Shown here piece after piece: positions 34,401 to 41,594 of a stretch of 64,000 bases of DNA; the first letter of the stretch is position 1; each line of letters starts with the position of its first letter. The translations under genes and the position numbers were made by a program. A model generated the notes under the pieces. The model did no database searches. It was not told the DNA's origin and saw nothing but the letters and a program-made list of their open reading frames with translations. The DNA comes from Pirellula staleyi DSM 6068 (GTDB taxonomy: Bacteria > Planctomycetota > Planctomycetia > Pirellulales > Pirellulaceae), in assembly GCA_945875845.1 (NCBI GenBank), contig CAMCMB010000014.1, positions 1 through 64,000 of the forward strand, written 5' to 3'.

Positions 34401-34543
34401 TCAGTTCAGCCATGATGAAGTATTGGGTCGCCTTCATGCGTGATGGAAGACCCAGCGGTAAGGAGTTGCCAGCATGGCAGCCGTACACCAATGCATCGCC
34501 ACAAACCATGATCTTCGGTAATGAAGGGATCTCATTGAAGTAA
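31493..34543 (+). CDS. Secreted multidomain hydrolase: EF-hand, S9-like hydrolase, EF-hand, type B carboxylesterase
   Basis: 1016 residues with signal peptide (CILLLVFIVLVSRATGQ). Order: EF-hand DSNGDGKIDDTER (about 43-55); an S9/dienelactone-like hydrolase with PMLVTIHGGQGNRDL (about 115) and VGVVGGSHGGHLAL (about 195); a low-complexity linker with EF-hand DTDGDGSLNETEY (about 470-485); then a type B carboxylesterase from about 550. The latter has FRGVPYAAPPTG, SEDCLFLNIW, FWIHGGAFIQGSG, nucleophile ISGSSAGGTSCLFL (about 730) and a compact C-terminus ending in WQPYTN. The carboxylesterase domain is shorter than usual. Start may be 31493 or 31505; no clear ribosome site. Confidence 0.82.
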   Translation: MGIEMKSTNRTCILLLVFIVLVSRATGQDRSTGRGSADKSLIQRFDSNGDGKIDDTERRAVREKMKQMQNKPGARTPSGKTETVGNREVTEMEYASSDGQKIPCVLSMPKGNGPFPMLVTIHGGQGNRDLGYIRTMAAPNQLSPTISAFNEQPWAILAISYRSGNGALFGKEHDDVIAGIRFAKTLPKVDPSRVGVVGGSHGGHLALVAAEKMGQEFLCVAVGSPWMTDPVVYMMGDPNSPPLSLVSKQARDELTKNGQSLFNGLTRGRGMSEAEAKDFLAKNSIEANANKIEIPTLFVTSRGDDQAPYVLIEPMIRRMQTAKKEVSVYTAEKSPHGFYWARTVSAARDLRGEKTPQEAEEELTARRTMIEFFTKQFARKDVKADPSSTSQPKPDPSPARDDDPAESKEMPSKDSSENSALPDRGLGRANFQSLAGDTGTVTRDAFKKHLSGSAAFSSRPELADRIFDRLDTDGDGSLNETEYEAMNDLKSQFGRGGQPGPAGPAGRGANRSGRGGGSMLPNRQPAPRDATKPQDQASNSGSSTDVAKTFPIHIATGDLVGEQAGDVRIFRGVPYAAPPTGAGRWHAPSAPQSWSGVRQATQFGSTALQGETFTPRSSQSEDCLFLNIWTPSSATAESKLPVLFWIHGGAFIQGSGGQPRYDGTELAKRGAVVISINYRLGPLGLFAHPALTAESKPDEPLGNYCLLDMIAALRWTRDNVAAFGGDPGNVTISGSSAGGTSCLFLMGIPQAEGLFHKAIIHSSGGIQNIQTLSEAEAAGLRLAERLGIGSKTTGTELRRVAAADVAIGVGSIRELSLPVKPIIDGRLVTAGPADTFAQGKQARIPVLIGAANGESGARKLGDEVATGGAFGFQRKLADDMVRAGQSVWMFQLTYVPPQARASRFAAQHGESVAYAFGTIGQSIAAQYGFRSEQTANNAARSRRGGVYRPTGGGREDDSQPVEESEQGREISSAMMKYWVAFMRDGRPSGKELPAWQPYTNASPQTMIFGNEGISLK

Positions 34544-34591
34544 ATCAATGGGATGCTCAAAACAGGAATCATCATTCAGGAGAAACGGAAT

Positions 34592-35656
34592 ATGAGATCC
34601 CGAACATCGTTCATCGCGTTCATTGCGATAAGCATTGCAGTTCACATCTCGCAAACGACATATTCTCAAGACGCGTCCGATGCGCCATCACGGCGTGGCT
34701 TCAATAGGACACAACGCTCTGGGGATTCGGGCGATCTAAACAGAAAACCGACAGCTGGCCAGCGCGATGCTATAAGGCGGTTGCGAGAGCGAACGGAGAA
34801 TGGCCCTGTACCTCCAGGGCTGGAGCAACGCAAGATTCAAGTGGGAAATGCCGAACGCGAGTTTTTCATTAACATTCCCGACTCAATCAAAGGCAAACCG
34901 GCTCCTGTTATTTTCGTTCTGCATGGAGGGGCGTCGAATAGTGGTGTGGCAATGCACCTAAAAGTCGACTTCACCGTGCTCGGCAAAAAAGAGGGTTACG
35001 TTACGGTATATCCCAGCGGAGTGAACGGCTGGAACATTGGTAGTCATGACATGTACTCCGTGAAACGCAGAACCAGTGATGCCGATGATATTGGATTCTT
35101 TCGAGCGATGTTTGATACCTTGGTTGAGGAAAAGGTGGCTGATCCGGAAAGGCTCTACGTCGTCGGTGGGAGCAATGGTGGAGTGATGACGATGAATCTT
35201 GTATGTCATCTGGCCGATCGAATTGCCGGTGCCGGAGTTTTGGTCGCAACTCTGCCACGCGCAGCGGAAACCACTTGGCCTAAACCCTCTCGACCAGTTC
35301 CCATCATCATCATGCTCGGAACCGAGGACCCGATGAAACCATGGAGCGGCAATAAAGACCAAATGAGTGCCGACGAAACCGTCGCGTATTGGCGAAAAGC
35401 AAATGGGTGTCGCGATGCAGTCCAACAGTGGGAGCTCGCGGATCGCGACCCAGGTGATGGATGCCGCGTTGAAGCCAGTCAGTGGAAAGGCAACGCTGGG
35501 GTACTCTTTTACACGATGAAGGGTCATGGCCATGGCTGGCCGATGCAGCGGGGTCGTGACGCGGGAGGAACGGGGGCGAAAACCAAAGATATCGCCGCAC
35601 CAGAGGAAATTTGGGGATTCCTCAAGAATTCAGTGTCGACGAAAAACCATCCGTGA
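34592..35656 (+). CDS. Secreted PHB-depolymerase/feruloyl-esterase-like hydrolase
   Basis: 354 residues from ATG 34592; AGGAG lies about 12 bases upstream, and the upstream in-frame ATG 34553 lacks one. Signal peptide IAISIAVHISQTTYSQ. Landmarks: VIFVLHGGASNSGVAM (oxyanion, about 107-122), nucleophile VVGGSNGGVMTMNLVC (about 191), MLGTEDPMKPW (acid, about 237) and MKGHGHGWPMQRG (His about 312). It is closely related in layout to 23269 and to the second domain of 24330. It is the last gene before the second recombinase module, 49 bases after the multidomain hydrolase. Confidence 0.84.
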   Translation: MRSRTSFIAFIAISIAVHISQTTYSQDASDAPSRRGFNRTQRSGDSGDLNRKPTAGQRDAIRRLRERTENGPVPPGLEQRKIQVGNAEREFFINIPDSIKGKPAPVIFVLHGGASNSGVAMHLKVDFTVLGKKEGYVTVYPSGVNGWNIGSHDMYSVKRRTSDADDIGFFRAMFDTLVEEKVADPERLYVVGGSNGGVMTMNLVCHLADRIAGAGVLVATLPRAAETTWPKPSRPVPIIIMLGTEDPMKPWSGNKDQMSADETVAYWRKANGCRDAVQQWELADRDPGDGCRVEASQWKGNAGVLFYTMKGHGHGWPMQRGRDAGGTGAKTKDIAAPEEIWGFLKNSVSTKNHP

Positions 35657-35963
35657 TTCGAACGAGTCGTGCGCTCAACAGCCTGCGAGTAATCCGAGAG
35701 TGGTTCATACTCTTGAACCGTACTGGTTGTCATCGAGGCAGGTTGTCGTACGTGACCAGGACGCGGCACCATCTGCAGGCAGTGCTGATCCAACCGCCGC
35801 GTGTCGAGAGGCCACGCGCAGCGGAAGCTCTAAAGCAACTGGTTGCCTTAATGACGACTAGATAATCGCCAAAAATCTTGCTATTCCAATTCCGCCACTA
35901 ACGACCTGATTTTCCGCATAGTTGGGCGGTGTTAAGTAGAGTGAAAGTTAATCGATTCTTGCT
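35657..35963. other. Gene-free stretch before module copy 2
   Basis: No convincing gene: short open frames lack any recognisable family, and there is no terminator stem with a T-run. The region probably holds the 3' flank of the hydrolase array and the outer border of the recombinase module. Confidence 0.35.
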
Positions 35964-36089
35964 GGGTAATGAGACGCGCGACGGACGAATTGCATAGATA
36001 GATCTGGGAGGGACGCTACTTCGGCTCCATCCAAGGTCTTTCTATGGAGCACAATCATCGACGCTAACTCTCTCGACTCCCGTCCCTAC

Positions 36090-36365
36090 GTGGACGATCT
36101 GCCGTGCGATGCTGCATCAGTTCGTCGCCGGTCCATTGCTGCGATCCTTCTCCGAGGCATCCGTCGCTGCATCGCGGCCGATCGCGCGCTGAATGACGAT
36201 CAAAGCCCGATTTCGGCGCAGGTCGAACCTGTTTTGGGCAATCTCGGAGACTCTTTACCCGAGCCGCTTGATTTCGTTTCCGACAAACCCCTCTCTGTGT
36301 CCGACGTCTCCGAAGCACCGGGTTTTGGAGTCGATCGAAACATTCAAGAAGGAGGTAAATCGTGA
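36090..36365 (+). CDS. Small conserved module protein, copy 2
   Basis: 91 residues from GTG 36090; homologous to the protein at 4008 over RSIAAILLRGIRRCIAADR (about 14-32) and PVLGNLGDSLPEPLDFVS (about 47-64). A one-base indel upstream relative to copy 1 removes the longer N-terminus, so this copy may be shortened. GTGA overlap with the next gene. Function unknown. Confidence 0.5.
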   Translation: MDDLPCDAASVRRRSIAAILLRGIRRCIAADRALNDDQSPISAQVEPVLGNLGDSLPEPLDFVSDKPLSVSDVSEAPGFGVDRNIQEGGKS

Positions 36366-36562
36366 GCAACGAGGCGAGAAACAAGGACATCGCGGCTCTG
36401 CTGGCCAGAGGTGTCATTCGGGTCAAGAAGCAACCGCTAGTGGCCAAGGCGATCGAGTCGCAAATGCCAGCGAAGCATGACGTCGGCAAAATTTCGCAAA
36501 ATTCTGTCAACAACGATTCACAGGCTGCGCGTGACCAATCGAGAGACGGAGGTAACGAATGA
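36362..36562 (+). CDS. Small conserved module protein, copy 2
   Basis: 66 residues starting at GTG 36362 after GGAGG. The N-terminus MSNEARNKDIAALLARGVIR matches the copy at 4358 closely, while the C-terminal third differs. Overlaps the DUF2924 gene by ATGA. Unknown function. Confidence 0.6.
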   Translation: MSNEARNKDIAALLARGVIRVKKQPLVAKAIESQMPAKHDVGKISQNSVNNDSQAARDQSRDGGNE

Positions 36563-37047
36563 GCCCACACGTCACCATCGAGATTGCAGAGTTGCAGAAC
36601 AAGACGGTCAATCAGTTGGTCCAGCGCTACGAGCAGGTTTTCAACGAAGAATGCCGGAGCCGTAACAAGCAGTACCTGATCCGGCGCATCGCTTGGCGAC
36701 TGCAAGCCAACGAGGAAGGTGGGCTCTCTCGAGCAGCTCTCAAGAAAGCGGCAGAACTGGCTGAGGATGCGGAGACGCGAGTGACCGCCCCGCGCAAGCA
36801 CAGCAACGACGGCGTAAAGCTCGTCGTGCCTGAACCGACTGCGTTTGTGGACTGGGACCAACGATTGCCACCTCCGGGCAACATCATCGAGCGGCAATAC
36901 AAAGGCAAGATGATTCGGGTGATCGTCCTACAGGACGGTTTTGAATACGAAGGCCAACGCTACAAATCGCTGACGGCGATCGCGAAAGAAGTCAGTGGCT
37001 CTCACTGCAATGGATTTCTGTTCTTTCGGCTTGGGAGACGAGCATGA
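36559..37047 (+). CDS. DUF2924 domain protein, copy 2
   Basis: 162 residues, the same length as the copy at 4579 and nearly identical in protein sequence: SRNKQYLIRRIAWRLQANEE, ERQYKGKMIRVIVLQDGFEY and CNGFLFFRLG are shared. GGAGG lies before the ATG. The coding frame is intact although the recombinase directly downstream is broken. Purifying selection or recent decay of the neighbour could explain this. ATGA overlap with the recombinase pseudogene. Confidence 0.83.
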   Translation: MSPHVTIEIAELQNKTVNQLVQRYEQVFNEECRSRNKQYLIRRIAWRLQANEEGGLSRAALKKAAELAEDAETRVTAPRKHSNDGVKLVVPEPTAFVDWDQRLPPPGNIIERQYKGKMIRVIVLQDGFEYEGQRYKSLTAIAKEVSGSHCNGFLFFRLGRRA

Positions 37048-38053
37048 GCAACAAACCAACACCACGGCCCAGAACGATTCGCTGTGCGATCTACACTCGC
37101 AAGTCGACCGAAGAGGGACTCGATCAACAGTATAATTCGCTCGATTCCCAACGCGACGCTGGACAAACAAACTTTGGCACTCAAAGAAAGGGCTGCCCAA
37201 GGGTGGCCGCGTTTTTGACAAGGGCAGTCTGCATGCGCTTCTGACCAACCCCATCTACTGTGGAAAGATCAAGCACAAGACCGATCTTTACCAGGGACAG
37301 CACCAAGCAATCGTCGATCAGGAAATCTTCGATCGCGTTCAAGCACAGTTGCGTGAGAACGGCTTCAACCGTGGCAATCGATTGCCAAGCAAACATGGCG
37401 GATTATTGAAAGGGCTGATTCGTTGCCCCAACTGCAACGTTGCGATGGTTCACAACATGACGAAGCGAAACTCGATCGTCTACCGCTATTACACATGCGT
37501 CCGAGCGATCAAACGCGGTCGACAATCGTGCAAGCATCCGTCGCTGCCAGCGGGTGAAATCGAAGCTGCGGTCGTTGATCAAGTTCGAGACATTTCCCGA
37601 GACGCTGGGCTCCGAGACGAAATCATTCGCCAAGCGATGGTAGCTACACAGCAAGGCAGAAAAGAGGTTGAGGCACACCAGATTCAGCTTGGCCGGCAAC
37701 TCGCGCGGGATCACGCAGAGATTAGACAGCTCGCGCTCGACGAGCAACCTGGCGGCCGGGTATCGCATCGCATTGCTGACATTCAAGAGCGAATCGAGAA
37801 GGCTGAGCTTGAACTTGCCAAAGTTAATCGACAACTCATCGACTTGGAAAAGCATGAAATGTCGACCCAGGAAATCGAAGATGCCCTAATCGACTTCGAT
37901 CGCATTTGGGACGCACTAACGACTCGCGAGCAATCCCAACTGCTAGCGTTACTGGTCTCGAAGGTCGAGTTCGATCAAAGCGATTGCACGATCGCGATTA
38001 CATTCCACGCCAGCGGCATCGAGACGCTGGAACAACAATCACAGGAGGCTTAA
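37044..38053 (+). pseudogene. Serine recombinase, inactivated by internal deletion and frameshift
   Basis: Homologous to the intact recombinase at 5064-6620 but 547 bases shorter. The first 38 codons are kept, including the catalytic-serine motif YTRKST. At about 37158-37160 the sequence jumps to the equivalent of RGWKNKLWHSKKG in the recombinase domain, in a different frame. The first frame ends at 37244, and the original frame resumes from TGG 37160 through LLTNPIYCGKIKHKTDLY, the zinc ribbon CPNC and the coiled-coil to 38053. Most of the catalytic domain, including the VDRLSRS arginine motif, is gone, so no recombinase activity is expected. A C-terminal fragment from an internal start (for example 37349) could still be made. 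Confidence 0.88.
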
Positions 38054-38337
38054 TGGTCACCGTAAAACGCAAACTGAACGTCAGCATCGCTTCGCGAGGC
38101 CGCATCGCAATACGTCCTCATGATCCCAATGCGGAACCACCGCGACCAAGGCCCACAAATCGCACACCTCGCATCTCCAAGTTGATGGCGCTGGCCATCC
38201 GCTTCGACGAAATGCTCCGCACCGGCGAAGCGTCAGACACAATCGAACTGGCTCGGCGCGGGCATGTGACCCAGCCACGCATGAGCCAGATCATGGCACT
38301 CAACCAGCTTGCCCCCGACATCCAACGTCACCATTGA
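38053..38337 (+). pseudogene. Truncated HTH protein of the module, copy 2
   Basis: 94 residues; starts in the TAATG overlap like the gene at 6620 and matches it (MVTVKRKLNVSIASRGRIAI, RRGHVTQPRMSQIMALNQLA) up to APDIQ. It then ends after RHH because foreign sequence follows at 38325. The HTH is retained but the C-terminal ~75 residues are missing. The new stop comes from sequence that belongs, in another frame, to the remnant before the DUF669 gene. Confidence 0.75.
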
Positions 38338-38533
38338 ACGCGTTGTGCGCACCAAACCGCATCCAACTTACGAGGCCGGCGATCGCACCGGTCGTCTGCC
38401 TGAATTGCTCCCTCTCGACTACGAGCAATTCGTCAAAGCTTTCAATTCTCCCGCTCGCAGCTCGGAAACCGGCACCAGCAGCGCAGCGAAGAGCTCCACG
38501 CCGGCAAGCACCCTTTCAGGAAAGGCTAAATAG
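38325..38533 (+). pseudogene. C-terminal remnant of a gene preceding DUF669
   Basis: An open frame that starts at the truncation junction encodes about 68 residues, NVTIERVVRTKPHPTYEAGD to the TAG at 38531-38533. It is rich in Ser/Thr/Pro at the end and has no plausible start of its own. The pattern is that of the tail of a longer protein whose 5' part was deleted. In phages, DUF669 genes often follow a RecA/AAA-type ATPase, so a lost ATPase is possible; this is inference. Confidence 0.45.
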
Positions 38534-38535
38534 TC

Positions 38536-38997
38536 ATGAGTGATTACGAATCATTCGAACCTATCGATTCGCAAGTTGACCTCTCATCGTTTGATGACGA
38601 GTTCGAGACGGCAGACGCGCCGAGCTACGACGAGGTCCCCGATGGCAAGTACCAAGTGAAGATTCAGACCGCGAAGCTTGAATCGAGTCAGAAGGGTGAC
38701 CCGATGATCAAGTTCGATCTGGTGGTCATCTCTGGTTCGCAGGCTGGTCGGCACATCTTCAAGAACTCGGTCATCACACAAGCGTCGTTGCCTTATGTCA
38801 AAGGCGATCTAAAGACGCTTGGATTGGAACTGGCCAAGTTCAGCGAATTGGCAGGTCGGCTCGACGAGTTGCTCGACAAGACGCTCGAAGTCACCAAGCG
38901 TACCCGAGGCGAGTACACAAACGTGTATTTCAATCGTCGGCTGAATATCGCCGCCGCGCCGAGTGGTGGATTGGCGGACGAGGATCTTCCGTTCTAG
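38536..38997 (+). CDS. DUF669 protein (phage-type single-strand DNA-binding/annealing accessory)
   Basis: 153 residues with YDEVPDGKYQVKIQTAKLES (about 30-49), MIKFDLVVISGSQAGRHIF, LPYVKGDLKTLGLELAKF and an acidic terminus ending DLPF. This follows DUF669 proteins found in phage recombination modules beside RecA-like ATPases and PD-(D/E)XK nucleases. The acidic DLPF tail is also typical of SSB-like proteins. A matching nuclease lies at 17812, suggesting both derive from one element. The gene is intact but sits directly behind a truncated neighbour. Confidence 0.75.
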   Translation: MSDYESFEPIDSQVDLSSFDDEFETADAPSYDEVPDGKYQVKIQTAKLESSQKGDPMIKFDLVVISGSQAGRHIFKNSVITQASLPYVKGDLKTLGLELAKFSELAGRLDELLDKTLEVTKRTRGEYTNVYFNRRLNIAAAPSGGLADEDLPF

Positions 38998-39028
38998 GTC
39001 GCTGGTTGCTTGACCGGCGTTACCCTTC

Positions 39029-39871
39029 TTGGATAGAAGCGATACGGCGTTTGAATCGATCCTGTATCGCCTAATGGAACAACCGGAGACAACCTATTGG
39101 TCGATGGATGCGCTGATGAAGGTGCTCGGTAGAGACTGTTATCCCGTTTTGGCGAAGTTCGCCCTCAACGAACGGAATAAATTGGACAATCGCGCGAAAG
39201 CGATAGAGGTACTATGCCAACACGCTCATTTGCCATGGATCGAGAAATTGCCAGATGATTCTGGGGAATGGCTATCGAAAGATTTACCACTTAAGGAACT
39301 GCGGGAATGGATCAAGGAAGGCTACCCTGCGAAGTCGAACATATCAAAAGTTAAATGTCATCCAGACCTCCTCCGACCGAAAACGGAACTGGATAGAGCA
39401 GCACAGGCTCTGGAACGGGTACTAGCGTCGCAGCTTGCACAGCAAAGAGAACGGTCACCGACGCGAGGGCGACTTCTGCCATCAGATCCGAAAACCATCG
39501 AAACGATTTTGGGGCGATGGAAGCTTCCTGCGATCTATGTGCGATTTCTCAAAAAATACTCACCCAACTCGGTTTTGATTTCGTTGAAGCGACAAGTCGA
39601 GGATTTGCAACTCTTTGGTGCTGCCGAGCTTGAGGAAGCACAGCATGGCTACTCATTCAATCCGATCAAAAACGAAGTGATCGCCATTTGGCCAAAGCAC
39701 TATGTCGTGATCGCGGAGATGGCAGGCGATCCATTCGTACTTGATCTCTCTGCTGCAAAGAAAGGCGATGCCCCGGTGTTGACGGCCAAGCATGGGCAGG
39801 GATCGTGGAAGTTTCGCAAAATCGCTGACACTTTCCTTGAGTTCCTCCAGAAGAGAGTAACTCAGGTTTAG
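39029..39871 (+). CDS. SUKH (SMI1/KNR4)-like protein, probable immunity protein
   Basis: 280 residues if TTG 39029 is used; ATG 39074 is an alternative and neither has a clear ribosome site. The N-terminal ~110 residues are helical with HEAT-like pattern (YPVLAKFALNERNKLDNRAK, AIEVLCQHAHLPW). The C-terminal part looks like a SUKH domain: LPSDPKTIETILGRWKLPAI, YVRFLKKYSPNSVL and a late hydrophobic strand VIAIWPKHYVVIAEMAGDP, with a final TFLEFLQKR helix. SUKH proteins commonly neutralise polymorphic toxins. It heads a run of small genes with similar immunity-like features. Confidence 0.6.
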   Translation: MDRSDTAFESILYRLMEQPETTYWSMDALMKVLGRDCYPVLAKFALNERNKLDNRAKAIEVLCQHAHLPWIEKLPDDSGEWLSKDLPLKELREWIKEGYPAKSNISKVKCHPDLLRPKTELDRAAQALERVLASQLAQQRERSPTRGRLLPSDPKTIETILGRWKLPAIYVRFLKKYSPNSVLISLKRQVEDLQLFGAAELEEAQHGYSFNPIKNEVIAIWPKHYVVIAEMAGDPFVLDLSAAKKGDAPVLTAKHGQGSWKFRKIADTFLEFLQKRVTQV

Positions 39872-39877
39872 TTCACG

Positions 39878-40126
39878 ATGTCCAAACATGAACCTCTTTA
39901 TTTACGTGAGTTCGCTGAATGGGTTGGCTTGGATGAAAATCGCTGGGATGTAGCAATCAGCAAGCAAAAGGGAAATGGTTGCAGAAGAGTCATCGCCTGG
40001 GTTCGTGACAAGACAACAGGTCTGCAGCTTGTGGATGCAGCTAAAGGACAAATCACTAAGGAACAACTCGATCGAGACGCGAAGCGGATTGCGAACGAAC
40101 TTGCGAAACGGCTTTTAGCGGAATGA
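39878..40126 (+). CDS. Small hypothetical protein in immunity-like cluster
   Basis: 82 residues, beginning seven bases after the SUKH-like gene. It is compact and soluble with LREFAEWVGLDENRWDVAIS (about 9-28) and a charged C-terminal helix (DAKRIANELAKRLL). No domain is recognised. Position suggests co-transcription with the SUKH-like gene. Confidence 0.5.
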   Translation: MSKHEPLYLREFAEWVGLDENRWDVAISKQKGNGCRRVIAWVRDKTTGLQLVDAAKGQITKEQLDRDAKRIANELAKRLLAE

Positions 40127-40154
40127 ATGAATTTCTTCTGGAGCAAGTGAAACT

Positions 40155-40412
40155 GTGATAATACAACCGCGACATGTAATCTGCGTGCTTGGCCAGTGGA
40201 ATGACTTTTCATCGGTACAGTCGATGATAGATAGTGTGAGCCCTGAATTTACGCTGGATCTCGAGTATTCACAGCTCGAGCCTGATAATCGCATGAAGGA
40301 CTCATTTGAGGCTTCGCTGGATCGCAATAATCCCACGATAATGGGCGATGAATGGCGCATGATCGATTCGCATTCGGCTGTGGCTTATCGCAATTGGAGA
40401 TCGAACAAATGA
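40155..40412 (+). CDS. Small hypothetical protein in immunity-like cluster
   Basis: 85 residues from GTG 40155 (GGAG about ten bases upstream). VICVLGQWNDFSSVQSMIDS at the N-terminus and an acidic middle. The family is not recognised. It ends seven bases before the DUF4262-containing gene, so it is likely part of the same transcript. Confidence 0.42.
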   Translation: MIIQPRHVICVLGQWNDFSSVQSMIDSVSPEFTLDLEYSQLEPDNRMKDSFEASLDRNNPTIMGDEWRMIDSHSAVAYRNWRSNK

Positions 40413-40418
40413 AATCTG

Positions 40419-41594
40419 ATGGGTCGTTTTGCAATTGAAATTCTGAATATGAAACCAAAAACGCGATCGATTACCGACAAGGACCTCAACCGCTTTGAGC
40501 GTGGGGTACTCAAAAACATTCAAAAGCATGGCTGGCATGCTAACGGGATTGCAGGTGAAGGTTCGTCGCCCCCTTGGGCTTATAGCGTTGGACTCTTCGC
40601 TAAGTACGGTCAGCCCGAGCTGATCGTTTTCGGATTAGAGATCGAGACGATGCATGAGATGATTGCTCGCTATGCCGATCGGCTGCAAGCCCGCAAAGAA
40701 TACGGCGATGGCGTCAAGATCGACGGCATCATTCCGGGCCACTCATGCGTCCTCCGCGAAGTTCATGCTCCATGGCGCGAGCCATTGCTCCGTTCAGCGA
40801 GTTGGTACTACCACTACGAAGAGTATCCGGTGTTGCAGTGCTTTTGGCCTGATCGTCACGGTTATTTCCCATGGGACGATCACTGTAACAAACGCAGTCG
40901 CAAGGCTCAGCCGCTGCTGTACCAGCGATCTACCGAGAAGACTGGCTTGCCCAAGTCGCTGCTGGTTGACGAACCTTGGAGATTCGCCGATTCTCCCGAT
41001 ACCATGTGCTTTACCAGCAACTATGTGTTGAAGGGCTCGCCAATTACAAGGGTCTATCACAACTATGATGGCGACTGGCAGTTTCACGGTGTTCAAGATG
41101 CGGATAGAGTGAAGCCGAAAATTGTGTGTCTTTCTTGCATCGTGGAAATGGACTCGTCAATCGAAGTGTTGCAGGATCTTCCCTATGGTTGGATGGCTGA
41201 GCGAAAGTCGCCCAAGCACAAGTGGAAGCGTATCAAGCATCATCCATTTCCAAGCTTTGACGAGGATGGCTACTACCTGGAGGACGCTGTACTCCTCTCG
41301 GAACACCGTGATGACCTCAAGCCTCCAACCAAACAGAGACGTGAGAATTGTAAAGTGGGTGACAGCGTCAAGTTGCTGTTTCGCTTTGCGGCGGAAGATG
41401 CACCACGCGAGGATAACCAAACCGAGCGAATGTGGGTCACTATCACCAATGTCGATGACGACTATGGCTATTACACCGGAGTCATTGACAATGAACCGAT
41501 TCACTCAACCGCAGCGTACGGCGATGAACTACAGTTTCATCCGCTGAATATCGCAGAGATAATCAAGAAGCGAGGACGATGGTCATGGAATTAG
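40419..41594 (+). CDS. DUF4262 protein with C-terminal DUF2314-like domain
   Basis: 391 residues. The N-terminal ~150 follow DUF4262: NIQKHGWHANGIAGEGSSPP, WAYSVGLFAKYGQPELIVFG and IPGHSCVLREV. The middle is unassigned. The last ~95 residues resemble DUF2314: VKLLFRFAAEDAPREDNQTE, MWVTITNVDDDYGYYTGVID, NEPIH and YGDELQFHPLNIAEII. Both domains are common among predicted immunity or housekeeping-of-toxin genes; their biochemical function is unknown. ATG 40449 is an alternative start. Confidence 0.68.
   Translation: MGRFAIEILNMKPKTRSITDKDLNRFERGVLKNIQKHGWHANGIAGEGSSPPWAYSVGLFAKYGQPELIVFGLEIETMHEMIARYADRLQARKEYGDGVKIDGIIPGHSCVLREVHAPWREPLLRSASWYYHYEEYPVLQCFWPDRHGYFPWDDHCNKRSRKAQPLLYQRSTEKTGLPKSLLVDEPWRFADSPDTMCFTSNYVLKGSPITRVYHNYDGDWQFHGVQDADRVKPKIVCLSCIVEMDSSIEVLQDLPYGWMAERKSPKHKWKRIKHHPFPSFDEDGYYLEDAVLLSEHRDDLKPPTKQRRENCKVGDSVKLLFRFAAEDAPREDNQTERMWVTITNVDDDYGYYTGVIDNEPIHSTAAYGDELQFHPLNIAEIIKKRGRWSWN

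Larger units (their letters stand above)
35964..38324 (+). mobile_element. Serine-recombinase module, copy 2 (decayed)
   Basis: Direct repeat of 3959-6891. It starts at the shared GGGTAATG, keeps the gene order and ATGA overlaps, but is about 570 bases shorter because the recombinase gene lost roughly 547 bases and because the last gene breaks off at 38324. Divergence at many silent positions shows the two copies are not a recent duplication. Confidence 0.65.

Noticed and set aside
35611-35865. An 84-codon frame after the last hydrolase
   Set aside because: It overlaps the end of the hydrolase gene, has no ribosome site and no recognisable sequence pattern.
36064-36897. A 277-codon minus-strand frame over module copy 2
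   Set aside because: It mirrors similar antisense frames over copy 1 (4054-4473, 4594-4953). The plus-strand genes have ribosome sites, ATGA coupling and protein-level conservation.
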